Shown here: piece after piece, positions 1 to 7,859 of the stretch
Numbering within the stretch: the first letter of the stretch is position 1
How the letters are laid out: each line of letters opens with the position of its first letter
Assembly (NCBI RefSeq): GCF_042680885.1
Contig: NZ_JBHUEO010000044.1
Span: 4,659 to 68,658, forward strand
Length of the DNA stretch: 64,000 nt
Reading direction: 5' to 3'
From: Siminovitchia sediminis
GTDB lineage: Bacteria; Bacillota; Bacilli; Bacillales; Bacillaceae_C
Program-made: the position numbers and the translations under genes
Notes under the pieces: generated by a model
What the model saw: only the letters and a program-made list of their open reading frames with translations
Database searches by the model: none
What the model was told of the DNA's origin: nothing

Positions 1-548
1 TTTTGGGAGTTGACGTACATCGTGCAACACTTGGAGTTATTGGCATGGGTCGAATTGGAGAAGCTGTTGCCAAAAGAGCAAGGCTCGGATTTAATATGGA
101 GGTTTTGTACTGCAATCGAAGGCAAAAGCCAAAGGCTGAAAAGGAGCTTGGAGTAAAGTACGCCGATTTGGACACGCTTTTACAGCAATCAGATTTTGTC
201 ATGTTATTAACGCCGCTGACTCCGGAGACAGAAGGAATGATTGGGGAAAGAGAGTTTCAACTGATGAAGGAATCTGCCATTTTTATTAATGTCTCCAGGG
301 GACAGACCGTAGACGAGGATGCGCTGATCAGAGCACTCAAAAACAAAGAAATTTATGCTGCTGCACTGGACGTATTCCAACAGGAACCTGTGACCAAGGA
401 TCACCCGCTCCTTCAAATGAAAAATGTAGTAACGACTCCACATATTGGTTCAGCCACCAGAAAAACAACCGAAGCGATGGCAATGAAAGCTGCAGAGAAC
501 CTTGTCGCTGCATTAACGGGTAAGGAACCTGAAAACCGGGTCATTTAA
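1..548 (+). CDS. D-2-hydroxyacid dehydrogenase, C-terminal part (cut by window edge)
   Basis: This is the C-terminal half of an NAD(P)-dependent D-isomer-specific 2-hydroxyacid dehydrogenase (glyoxylate/hydroxypyruvate/2-ketogluconate reductase type). The Rossmann motif GMGRIGEAVAKRA is visible near the start, followed by the catalytic Arg in NVSRGQ, the Glu in FQQEP and the His in TPHIGSA, all in family order. The reading frame is open to the window edge, so the N-terminal substrate domain and true start lie outside; the TTG at position 3 is not the real start. The substrate cannot be decided from this part. It is distinct from serA further right, which carries a long C-terminal regulatory extension that this protein lacks. 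Confidence 0.9.
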   Translation, partial: LGVDVHRATLGVIGMGRIGEAVAKRARLGFNMEVLYCNRRQKPKAEKELGVKYADLDTLLQQSDFVMLLTPLTPETEGMIGEREFQLMKESAIFINVSRGQTVDEDALIRALKNKEIYAAALDVFQQEPVTKDHPLLQMKNVVTTPHIGSATRKTTEAMAMKAAENLVAALTGKEPENRVI

Positions 549-700
549 GAGCGGGCCTTGTATGTATAAAGCAACGGATCATTTCGTTCTTCCAATCAAA
601 CCATTTTACCGCTAATTAAGATTTTGATACGATATTTACAAAATATAAATATATGAATCGACAGCTGCTGCATGAATACTATAGAAAATGAGGGATGCAT

Positions 701-1525
701 GTGGATATTGTATATCAGGAGGATATGTCCTTACATGATTTTTTCAAAAAAAATAAAGAAGCATTTGAAGAAAGACTGCTAAAAGAAGCTGTCAATGTAC
801 GGGATAAAATAGACGATATACGGGTCATCGGCAATATTAACCTTTTAGAAAATGCCCATAGAACAGTAATGTACGTTATAGAAGACCGTGAAAAAGAACT
901 TGTTGACTTCGCCGTTCAGGAGGGAAAAGCATGGGCAAGCCATTCTTTGACACTGGCTTTTAAATTAGAGTGGGTACAGGCCATCCGCCGTACAATTTGG
1001 AAATTTCTGCACCATTTTGACAGCAAAAATCCTGAAAAGGCAAATATTGAACAGTTTTATTCCATGGAAAAATTGATCAACCACAATATAGATCAGTTTT
1101 TAAACACATTTTTTCTCAGTTATTCCAAATATAAAGATGAGCTGCTGGAGGTACAAAGAGAGATTGTTGATAACCTATCCGTTCCTATTATTCCTATCAA
1201 TAAAGATATATGTGTTCTTCCTTTAATAGGAGAAATTGATGAAGCACGAGCTGTAAGAATTGAAGAAAAGGTTTTAATGGAAATTTCTAAGCTTCGCATT
1301 CAAGCATTGATGATCGATATGTCCGGAATCGCAAATATGGAACCTGAAATTATTGACCGATTCCTGAAAATTATCGATGGTATTGAATTAATGGGCTGCG
1401 AAGCGATCCTCACAGGCCTTCATCCGATCATTGTCAGAAAAATGATTGATCTCGGTATTACTTTTGGAGACAGGGCCATTATGAAAGGGACCCTTCAACA
1501 GGCTTTGAAAGATTATTTATCATAG
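701..1525 (+). CDS. RsbR-like STAS-domain protein
   Basis: The protein of about 275 residues has an all-helical N-terminal half of RsbR/RsbRD type and a C-terminal STAS domain (from about residue 165, INKDICVLPLIGEIDEARA onward). In Bacillus, such proteins build the stressosome that controls RsbT and the general stress sigma factor. Aligned by eye with SpoIIAA and RsbR, the usual phospho-acceptor Ser/Thr after the MD pair is a proline here (NMEPEII), and the second RsbR threonine position is a lysine (GLHPIIVRKM), so normal RsbT phosphorylation is doubtful. An ATG at 695 sits directly against the GAGGG; the GTG at 701 has better spacing and is preferred. It appears monocistronic and ends in a terminator. 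Confidence 0.75.
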   Translation: MDIVYQEDMSLHDFFKKNKEAFEERLLKEAVNVRDKIDDIRVIGNINLLENAHRTVMYVIEDREKELVDFAVQEGKAWASHSLTLAFKLEWVQAIRRTIWKFLHHFDSKNPEKANIEQFYSMEKLINHNIDQFLNTFFLSYSKYKDELLEVQREIVDNLSVPIIPINKDICVLPLIGEIDEARAVRIEEKVLMEISKLRIQALMIDMSGIANMEPEIIDRFLKIIDGIELMGCEAILTGLHPIIVRKMIDLGITFGDRAIMKGTLQQALKDYLS

Positions 1526-1549
1526 ACGGGCATAGTCCCATTTTAACCG

Positions 1550-1578
1550 GAGTCGCAGGAACTGCGGTTCTTTTTTTT
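1550..1578 (+). terminator. Rho-independent terminator of the STAS gene
   Basis: A 9-bp stem (GAGTCGCAG against CTGCGGTTC, with G-T pairs) and a GAA loop are followed by eight T residues, just downstream of the STAS gene stop. Confidence 0.85.
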
Positions 1579-2104
1579 ACTTGAAAGCAGCTTTATTTAA
1601 AAAACAGTGACGGAGAGGAGTGAGAAACAAGAAAAATTCTTCTATACAGAAAGGATACACAAAAATTGGTTATAAACAAAGGTACGGAAAATAGCGATGC
1701 AGAAAGCACAGGGCGCACCGGTCCGCTATCACTATTAAGATAAGCGGCAGGATATGATTCGGGGTTCGGACACAAACTATTCGAGGAAGCTTTTGTTTGA
1801 TTCTCCACAAAATTGCGATGGTTCATTTATGAGTTGTACTTTATGTTCCGTATAATATGGCTATATTCATTTCGCTATGCCTGTTGTCTTCACTGCTATA
1901 CAGGGGCATGAGGATTTCCTTATTCATCCGGATATAATAAAGCCAAATTCGAACTATGACGACATTATTGCAGGAACAGTACGACGACTCTGCGGGAGGC
2001 ATGACCTCGGTGAGACCTCCCAGTGCAACAGCATGAGGGGTCCCACCGGCCGACCGAGGAAAGTGGAAAATATTTGCGGAGCGGGTAAGCTTGAATGATC
2101 TTGT
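1579..2104. other. 526-bp intergenic region without a convincing gene
   Basis: Two short open frames (77 codons minus, 73 codons plus) lack ribosome sites and resemble nothing I know. The right part contains a Bacillaceae-type intergenic repeat, listed separately. The rest shows no clear signal. Confidence 0.6.
1984..2084 (+). repeat. Bacillaceae 'CTGCGGGA' intergenic repeat, one copy
   Basis: The order CGACTCTGCGGGA, GGTGAGACC, CCCACCGGCCG, GGAAAG, GGAGCGG matches the layout of a GC-rich intergenic repeat of roughly 100 bp that I recall from many Bacillaceae genomes (GACTCCTGCGGGA ... GGTGAGACC ... CACCGCCCGC ... GGAAAGC ... GGAGCGGAAATC). Only this copy is seen in the window. It contains no transposase and its function is not known to me. 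Confidence 0.6.
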
Positions 2105-2617
2105 TTAAAACCGGTTTGTCCCATCTTCCTCTGAGATTAACTTATCAAAGCGAATCCTCTTATTTAAGTAATAAATAACAGGAGCTCCGGCAATCATGAC
2201 GGCAAATTCTCCAACGGCTATTGTAAACCATGTAACGAAGAACGGAAAGCCAAGCACTAAATTCAACTCAAATGCAATCAGGAACATCGTGAAAGTGAAA
2301 ACAAGTGTATTCAAGATCATTCTTGGCCAAATATTTTTTATATATTTAGCGGAAGCAATTGTAATCAAAAGGGCAATAATTGACTGGGCAACTCCAAAAA
2401 CAAGGTCATATACCCCAAGCGGAGAAAATAAAAGGTTTGTCAAAAATACGCCGATGACAATTCCATAAATATAGTTTTTATTAAAGACTACTAAATGGTT
2501 GAAGATTTCCGATATACGAAACTGAATGTTAGTGAAGCCGAATGGCTGTATAAAAAAAGAAACCGCAATATATAATGCCGCCAAAATTCCATTGACCGCA
2601 AGTGTTTTGATATTCAT
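2105..2617 (-). CDS. queT: QueT-family queuosine-precursor transporter
   Basis: A 170-residue, very hydrophobic protein with about five membrane segments. Its opening (TLAVNGILAALYIAVSFFIQPFGFTNIQFRISEIFNHLVVF) is typical of the QueT family, proposed ECF-type S components for uptake of the queuosine precursor preQ1. A ribosome site AGGGGAG precedes the ATG. Many QueT genes sit behind a preQ1 riboswitch, but none is visible in the short leader here, whereas queF at about 53.7 kb has one. The gene is transcribed alone, divergently from the small gene at 2777. Confidence 0.85.
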   Translation of the reverse strand: MNIKTLAVNGILAALYIAVSFFIQPFGFTNIQFRISEIFNHLVVFNKNYIYGIVIGVFLTNLLFSPLGVYDLVFGVAQSIIALLITIASAKYIKNIWPRMILNTLVFTFTMFLIAFELNLVLGFPFFVTWFTIAVGEFAVMIAGAPVIYYLNKRIRFDKLISEEDGTNRF

Positions 2618-2652
2618 TCACAAATTCTCCCCTTACGTTCAAATGCTTACAT

Positions 2653-2682
2653 ATTATACCCAAATTCAATGAACAGAGTAAA
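2653..2682 (-). promoter_or_regulatory. Candidate promoter of queT
   Basis: On the minus strand there is a perfect -10 TATAAT with a weak -35 TTTACT at 18-bp spacing, about 35 bp upstream of the queT start. Sequence match only. Confidence 0.45.
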
Positions 2683-2699
2683 TCAATATCAATTCACAG

Positions 2700-2729
2700 T
2701 TGACAGATGGGATTAATATGTTTTAGAAT
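2700..2729 (+). promoter_or_regulatory. Candidate sigma-A promoter of the small basic protein gene
   Basis: A consensus -35 TTGACA and a -10 TAGAAT are spaced 18 bp apart, 48 bp upstream of the ATG at 2777. Confidence 0.6.
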
Positions 2730-2776
2730 AAGGTTAAACGGGTTGATCGGATTTATTAATAAAAGGGGAGAGGCTC

Positions 2777-2965
2777 ATGAACAACCAAGTTTCGGAACAC
2801 AGACGCAAATGGCTGATGGATAAGTTGATGATTATGGGAATGCTGAGCCAAAAAGATGATGAACTGTCACTGAGAGAGCTGGAAAGAAAATACAGAAGAG
2901 TTAAATCAAAGAGCCACCCGCATAGCCAAATGGACTCCCTCCACTTTATCACCTTCACCTCATAG
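2777..2965 (+). CDS. Small basic protein, FbpA-like
   Basis: A 62-residue basic protein. Its first 45 residues (SEHRRKWLMDKLMIMGM ... LSLRELERKYRRVK) follow the pattern of the Fur-regulated basic protein FbpA family of Bacillus: R-x-x-x-DKL-x-x-x-G, then a TL-x-x-LE-x-x-Y-x-R/K helix. FbpA is thought to help the FsrA small RNA in the iron-sparing response. A strong AAAGGGGAGAGG ribosome site is present. No clear Fur box is seen at the promoter. The last 15 residues do not resemble the family, so the identification is moderate. Confidence 0.6.
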   Translation: MNNQVSEHRRKWLMDKLMIMGMLSQKDDELSLRELERKYRRVKSKSHPHSQMDSLHFITFTS

Positions 2966-3023
2966 TTATATATACATGCAGCAGGTAAACGACTGATTCC
3001 CTGCGTCAATCACAATCTGGCAG

Positions 3024-3058
3024 CAGCCCTTTTCCTTCTCGGGGAAAAGGGCTGTTCA
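3024..3058 (+). terminator. Terminator-like hairpin between convergent small genes
   Basis: A perfect 12-bp stem CAGCCCTTTTCC / GGAAAAGGGCTG with a 7-nt loop. The T-run that follows is poor (TTCAT), so strength is uncertain. It lies between the plus-strand small basic gene and the convergent minus-strand gene. Confidence 0.55.
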
Positions 3059-3061
3059 TAC

Positions 3062-3286
3062 TTACAACTCATCCAATGCATCTCCGCGCAGAAGCTGTTC
3101 AAATTCTTTCATATCTTTATTATTTGTATTAGAAAGTTGAAGAGGATGTTGCTTCTTTTGTTCACGATCCATAAAAACACCTGCTTTTGAACCTTGCGTT
3201 GCTGTGGGGTCGTTAATGATGCTTTCATACTTACCATCAGAATGAGGTGTGGTATTTGAATGAATATTATCTGTCTTACGCGGCAT
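3062..3286 (-). CDS. Small hydrophilic protein of unknown function
   Basis: A 74-residue polar protein beginning MPRKTDNIHSNTTPHSDGKY and ending EQLLRGDALDEL. There are no membrane segments and no cysteines. I do not recognise the family; the composition resembles small, intrinsically disordered Bacillus proteins of stationary phase. The start at 3286 is chosen because AAAGGAG lies 9 bp upstream; a longer frame reaching 3346 has no ribosome site. It is monocistronic. Confidence 0.7.
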   Translation of the reverse strand: MPRKTDNIHSNTTPHSDGKYESIINDPTATQGSKAGVFMDREQKKQHPLQLSNTNNKDMKEFEQLLRGDALDEL

Positions 3287-3434
3287 TCTTATCATCTCCT
3301 TTGTAGTTATCATGGGTGATATGAACAAATTTATGTATGACACCATTACGGAAATTCAAAGATTATGATTCATAGAGCATTCCAATTCTTCCTATGTTAC
3401 ACTATAGGAAAAAAGCAGACCAAAGGAGAATACA

Positions 3435-4577
3435 ATGGTAAAGACGGTATTATTCGATGTGGACGGAGTGTTATTAAGCGAAGAACGCTATTTTGATATG
3501 TCCGCACTGACTGTATGGGAAGTTTTATACAGCAGTAAATATATGGGATTGAGGCCTGATAAATTTAAAGCAGATCCTGCAGATGAAGAGATTGAAAAAA
3601 TCCGAAGGGACGTCTTTGTTGACGACCAAGTTTTGAAGCTGATCAAAGCAGGCGGTGTGAACGCTAACTGGGATATGATTTACCTGACAGCTTCCTATCA
3701 GATCTTGTATTTGCTGGAACAAGCAAAAGGTGAGTTAGGCTGCAGTTTGGAGAAATGGTTGAAAAATGAAATTGACCGCTCTGTCTTGATGGAAATAGGA
3801 AACACTTTGTCCGGCAAAGATATCTCAATTGATTTTACTGCCTTCCTAGATGATTTTGCAAATGCTGAGCTATCGAAAAAAGGGCTCATGGATCATTTGG
3901 ACCACCTGGCTAAAGAGAAGCTTGGCATTGAAACTACTATGTTTGGAAAAATGAATGAACTTTGGTATACGTGCGAGCATGCTTCCCAAGAATGGTATGT
4001 TGGTGACAAACATATCATCCAATCAACCGGAAAACCATCGGTTCAAACCGGAAAAGCCGGTTTTATGTCGGATGAAAAAGTACTGGCAGACAAAGAATCG
4101 GTTGGAGAACTGTTTTACACACTTAGCAAAAGTGGTGTCAGGATTGGAATTGGGACAGGACGTCCTGAATTGGAAACGATCGAACCATTTAGGGCACTGG
4201 GCTGGCTTGATTATTTTGATATCAATAATATTGTTACAGCAGATGATGTATTAAGGGCCGAGCGCAGCTTCCCTGAACATGCGCCCCTTTCTAAACCGCA
4301 TCCTTTTACATATATTAAGGCATTGTCCTGTAAGCAGAAGTCTGACCAGGAATGCCTGAACGAAAAGCTTCCTGTTGAAAATGGGGAGGAAACTCTCATT
4401 GTCGGTGATTCCCTGGCAGATTTGATAGCCGCAAAGGAGATGGGCTGCTTGTTTGCAGCTGTTCTTACCGGCTTATCCGGCCAGGAAGCCAGAGCAGAGT
4501 TTGAGGAGCACCAGGCGGATTATATTTTGGATGGGGTACTCGGTGTGAAGGAAGTTGTACAGTCTATGACAAAATAA
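3435..4577 (+). CDS. HAD-superfamily hydrolase with large cap domain
   Basis: A 380-residue haloacid-dehalogenase-type phosphatase. Motif I is VLFDVDGVLL (nucleophile D8, acid D10), motif II GIGTGRP (about residue 240), motif III the Lys in LSKPHPF, and motif IV IVGDSLADL. Some 220 residues separate motifs I and II, so the cap domain is much larger than in phosphoglycolate phosphatases. The substrate is unknown. An AAAGGAG site lies 8 bp before the ATG. The gene stands alone and converges on serA, with a shared bidirectional terminator between them. Confidence 0.85.
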   Translation: MVKTVLFDVDGVLLSEERYFDMSALTVWEVLYSSKYMGLRPDKFKADPADEEIEKIRRDVFVDDQVLKLIKAGGVNANWDMIYLTASYQILYLLEQAKGELGCSLEKWLKNEIDRSVLMEIGNTLSGKDISIDFTAFLDDFANAELSKKGLMDHLDHLAKEKLGIETTMFGKMNELWYTCEHASQEWYVGDKHIIQSTGKPSVQTGKAGFMSDEKVLADKESVGELFYTLSKSGVRIGIGTGRPELETIEPFRALGWLDYFDINNIVTADDVLRAERSFPEHAPLSKPHPFTYIKALSCKQKSDQECLNEKLPVENGEETLIVGDSLADLIAAKEMGCLFAAVLTGLSGQEARAEFEEHQADYILDGVLGVKEVVQSMTK

Positions 4578-4589
4578 TATTGAAATTAA

Positions 4590-4622
4590 AAAAGATCCTG
4601 TCCATTAGTGGCAGGATCTTTT
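4590..4622. terminator. Bidirectional terminator between the HAD gene and serA
   Basis: An 11-bp stem AAAAGATCCTG / CAGGATCTTTT with an 11-nt loop. The A and T flanks let it act on both strands. Confidence 0.85.
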
Positions 4623-4629
4623 CATTTCA

Positions 4630-6246
4630 TTATTGCATATTATAAGCAGGGAGATGCCCATTAGGGATTTCAAGGAACTGAACAGCTTTCAATCCATCCA
4701 TTTCCACGAGTTCTTTGGCTACTTCATCATTTACTTTCTTATCAAGCGTAAGCACCATATTGGCATCGCCGCCTGCTTCTGCTCTACCTACCTGCATGGT
4801 GCCGATGTTAATGTCATGGTTGCCGAGAATGGAGCCGACACGGCCGATCATGCCAGGAACGTCGTGATGCTCAATATAGAGCAGATAACGTTCTGGGCGG
4901 ACATCCACCCTGTACTCATTCATTTTCACAATGCGTGCTCCGTACCCGTTCAGGACCGTCGCTCCGATGGTTGAATGGTGATCTCCATGGTGAAGGGTCA
5001 ATTCCATATAGCTTGCAAACCCTTTGCTTTCCGGATTTTTCATTACGTTGAAAGAAACTCCCTGATCATTCAAAAGGTGAAGGGCGTTTACCATATTGAC
5101 AGAATCACTCAAATGGTAAGATAAAATACCTTTGATCATCGTTCGTGTCAGAAGATTGTTATCTTCTTTTGCAAGATTTCCATAGTAATGGATATCAATT
5201 TTATCAGGAGCATTTTTCAGCAGTTGGATAGCAAGTATGCCAATTTGCTCTCCCAAATCAATAAAAGGCTGAAGTTTCTTTTGAGTTTCACCGGAAACCT
5301 GCGGCATGTTGATCGCATGATGGATTGAGTCGGTTTCAAAAATATCAATGATTTCTTCACTGACTTCCTGCGCCACTTTTTCCTGAGCCTCAACAGTGGA
5401 TGCACCCAAGTGTGGAGTGACAATCGCATGTGGATGGCTGAGCAGCTCTTGGTTGGATGCTGGTTCCGTTTCAAAAACATCGATGGCAGCCCCCGCCACT
5501 TGTCCGGAATTTAATCCGCGTACTAAAGCATCCTCATCGATGATCCCGCCGCGTGCACAGTTAATGATCCGTACGCCTTTTTTCGTTTTGGCGAGATAAT
5601 CATCGTTGATTAATCCTTTCGTATCTTTGGTCAGCGGTGTATGAACGGTGATAAAGTCTGCTTCCCGAGCAATATCATACAAAGTCGCTTTTGTGATGTT
5701 CATCTGATTTGCACGTTCTTCTGTCAAATAAGGATCATAACCGAGAATTTTCATTCCAAATCTTTGAGCTCTTTTCGCTACTTCAGCACCGATTTTACCC
5801 ATTCCGATGACACCGAGGGTTTTCTCGTACAGTTCAACCCCTTTAAAAGCGTTCCGGTCCCAATTCCCTGCAGAAGTGGACATGTGTGCATGGGGGATTC
5901 TGCGAGCCAGGGAAAGCATCATCGCCATGGTGTGCTCAGCTGCAGAAATGGTGTTGGCTCCGGGAGCGTTGATCACGAGAATCCCTTTTCTTGTCGCAGC
6001 GTTAATATCGATATTATCTACACCAACACCTGCACGGGCGACGACCCGCAGCTTTTCGGCTGCATTGAGGAGATCTTCTGTTACCTGTGTTTGGCTTCGG
6101 ACGATTAACGCATCATAGTCCTTGATGATTTCTTTTAACTCTTCCGGAGACAAGCCAGATTTTTTATCTACAGTAAAATTGGGATGATCATATAGTGCTT
6201 TTAATCCACTGTCGCTAATTGAATCTGTTACGATAACCTTATACAT
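4630..6246 (-). CDS. serA: D-3-phosphoglycerate dehydrogenase
   Basis: SerA oxidises 3-phosphoglycerate to phosphohydroxypyruvate, the first step of serine synthesis. The 538-residue protein has the catalytic domain with LGVIGMGKIGAEVAKRA (NAD site), NCARGGIIDE, DVFETEP and TPHLGASTVEAQEKVA, then the intervening domain and a C-terminal ACT domain (LLYIEHHDVPGMIGRVGSILG). This is the long, allosterically regulated form. The start at 6246 is placed inside the stop of the upstream aminotransferase gene (8-nt overlap ATGTATAA), with AGGAGG upstream, so the two are probably translationally coupled. Expression is presumably controlled by the T-box leader at 7.4-7.7 kb. Confidence 0.95.
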   Translation of the reverse strand: MYKVIVTDSISDSGLKALYDHPNFTVDKKSGLSPEELKEIIKDYDALIVRSQTQVTEDLLNAAEKLRVVARAGVGVDNIDINAATRKGILVINAPGANTISAAEHTMAMMLSLARRIPHAHMSTSAGNWDRNAFKGVELYEKTLGVIGMGKIGAEVAKRAQRFGMKILGYDPYLTEERANQMNITKATLYDIAREADFITVHTPLTKDTKGLINDDYLAKTKKGVRIINCARGGIIDEDALVRGLNSGQVAGAAIDVFETEPASNQELLSHPHAIVTPHLGASTVEAQEKVAQEVSEEIIDIFETDSIHHAINMPQVSGETQKKLQPFIDLGEQIGILAIQLLKNAPDKIDIHYYGNLAKEDNNLLTRTMIKGILSYHLSDSVNMVNALHLLNDQGVSFNVMKNPESKGFASYMELTLHHGDHHSTIGATVLNGYGARIVKMNEYRVDVRPERYLLYIEHHDVPGMIGRVGSILGNHDINIGTMQVGRAEAGGDANMVLTLDKKVNDEVAKELVEMDGLKAVQFLEIPNGHLPAYNMQ

Positions 6247-7396
6247 GTTCAGACCAAACCTCCTGTGCTCTCTTAGTGGCCGCGCCCAGTACATCTTTGC
6301 CATCTATTGCTTTTACAGTCATTTCAACAGCTGTTAACACAGTTAATACATCATACGGTGTGCAATATCCCATATGGCCGATCCGGAAAATTTCGCCTGA
6401 CAGTTTTTGCTGGCCTCCTGCCAAAGAAATATTAAATTTGTCTTTGATCATTTTTTTCATCTCATTTGCTTTTCCATTTTCTGGCTTTACTGCTGTGACC
6501 GTCGGAGATGCTATCTCATCTGAAGTGAGAAGTGGAATATCCAGTGCTTTGATACCTTCACGTGTCATTGTTTTTAATAGATCATGACGTTTAATGACGT
6601 TATCCAGTCCTTCCTCTTCGATCATTTGGCATACCTCCTGGGCACCATAGATTAAAGAAACGGCAGGAGTAAATGGTGTGGACTTCTTTTGCTCATAAGC
6701 ATCAAAATACCGGTTCAAGTCAAAGTAGAAGCGGGCAGCCTTGTTGTTTTTCATCACTTCTTTTGCATGGTCACTGACAGCTACAAATGCTAATCCAGGG
6801 GGCAGCATTAAGGCTTTTTGTGATCCGGAAACTAAAATATCAATGTTCCAACCCGCCATATCTGCCGGTACGCCTCCAATGCAGCTTACACCATCAACAA
6901 TGAATAGAGCATCAGATACACGCTTTGTCACTTCACCAAGTTCATTGATCGGATGAATGACGCTTGTAGAGGTTTCACAGTATGTAGCGAAAACAGCCTT
7001 AACCTGGTAATTGGCTGATGTAATAAAATCTTCCAGCTGTTCAGGCTGACAAACTGTTCCCCATTCCACTTCAAGCCGATGGACATTGGCACCGTGGGCT
7101 TCAAGGATTTTCGCAAAACGGTCTCCAAAAGCTCCTCCCACAATAACAACCACGTGGTCTCCAGGCTCGATCGTATTGACAGCAGCTGCTTCCAAAGCGC
7201 CTGTTCCACTTGCTGATAAGATACAAACCGGGTTGTCTGATCCGAATACCGGTTGTAACCTTGTTGCTACATCCTCAAGTAAAACAGGAAATTCTGCGCT
7301 GCGGTGTCCAATCATAGGCTTGCTCATCGCAACATTTACCCGGTTGGGTATGGGAGTCGGTCCTGGTGTAAACAAATACTCTTTGTCTAAAAACAC
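6239..7396 (-). CDS. Class V aminotransferase (serine/alanine-glyoxylate type), probable phosphoserine step
   Basis: A 385-residue PLP-dependent aminotransferase of fold type I, class V, close to alanine-glyoxylate/serine-pyruvate aminotransferases. The PLP lysine lies in VSGSQKALMLPPGL and the cofactor aspartate in FIVDGVSCIGG. Being the first gene before serA in one T-box-controlled operon, it most likely supplies the transamination of phosphohydroxypyruvate in place of a classical SerC; a similar gene pair is known from Thermotoga. That role is inferred from context. The start is a GTG at 7396 with GAAAGGAT about 10 bp upstream. Confidence 0.85.
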   Translation of the reverse strand: MFLDKEYLFTPGPTPIPNRVNVAMSKPMIGHRSAEFPVLLEDVATRLQPVFGSDNPVCILSASGTGALEAAAVNTIEPGDHVVVIVGGAFGDRFAKILEAHGANVHRLEVEWGTVCQPEQLEDFITSANYQVKAVFATYCETSTSVIHPINELGEVTKRVSDALFIVDGVSCIGGVPADMAGWNIDILVSGSQKALMLPPGLAFVAVSDHAKEVMKNNKAARFYFDLNRYFDAYEQKKSTPFTPAVSLIYGAQEVCQMIEEEGLDNVIKRHDLLKTMTREGIKALDIPLLTSDEIASPTVTAVKPENGKANEMKKMIKDKFNISLAGGQQKLSGEIFRIGHMGYCTPYDVLTVLTAVEMTVKAIDGKDVLGAATKRAQEVWSEHV

Positions 7397-7429
7397 TGAT
7401 TGTTCATCCTTTCAAATGTAAAGTAAATG

Positions 7430-7471
7430 AAAAACCCCCCATAACAGACAGGGATGTGTCTTGTTATGAGG
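7430..7471 (-). terminator. T-box attenuator terminator
   Basis: On the minus strand a long stem (CCCTCATAACA ... TGTTATGGGGGG, with a further ACA/TGT helix) is followed by TTTTT. It begins inside the 3' part of the T-box sequence, so it is mutually exclusive with the antiterminator, as expected for T-box attenuation. Confidence 0.85.
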
Positions 7472-7715
7472 GACGATTATCCGTGGTGCCACCCTCGTTC
7501 ACTGTTCTAAGTCATGCGTAAAGGTGCCCGTTGCCGTCCATTCCACGACGCATACTTGTAACAGTCTCGAGAAGATAACGGCATAAGCCGGGCCATGGGC
7601 CTGTTCCGGAGTGCTGGGCTGCTTGAAGTTAAAACGCCGGTTTTCACCCGCCACCGACTCTCTTAAGTTTTAACTTCATAGCCGTCTCCGTCATTACATT
7701 GTGCACTGATTCATT
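7430..7715 (-). promoter_or_regulatory. T-box riboswitch leader, probable serine specifier
   Basis: The T-box core AGGGTGGCACCACGG lies at 7481-7495 on the minus strand, upstream of a terminator. Upstream is a Stem I region with a long helix (GAAGTTAAAAC / GTTTTAACTTC) and a distal AGAGAG ... CGGTGGCGGGTGAAAACCGG element. The internal loop below that helix contains AGC codons (AAGCAGCCCAGCA), so the specifier is most likely AGC (Ser). This fits control of the following aminotransferase-serA operon by uncharged tRNA-Ser. The exact specifier position is read by eye and is the less certain part. Confidence 0.9.
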
Positions 7716-7859
7716 TATAGAAAACATTTTAGCACATTGTTTCAGTAATAAAAAGGGATAAAATATAGAAAAATGCCTGCAAAGAGATGTATCCGTTTAC
7801 ATATATTGTAATCAATGAAAAGTGATTCATACAAGATTCTCTCATAAAAATATAGTAAT

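Noticed and set aside
1593..1826. 77-codon minus-strand frame
   Set aside because: No ribosome site, no protein-like pattern, Ser/Pro-rich random composition.
1877..2098. 73-codon plus-strand frame
   Set aside because: Its second half is the GC-rich intergenic repeat read as protein.
2618..2700. preQ1 riboswitch upstream of queT
   Set aside because: No AGAGG...CCTCT plus A-rich tail pattern is present in the leader.
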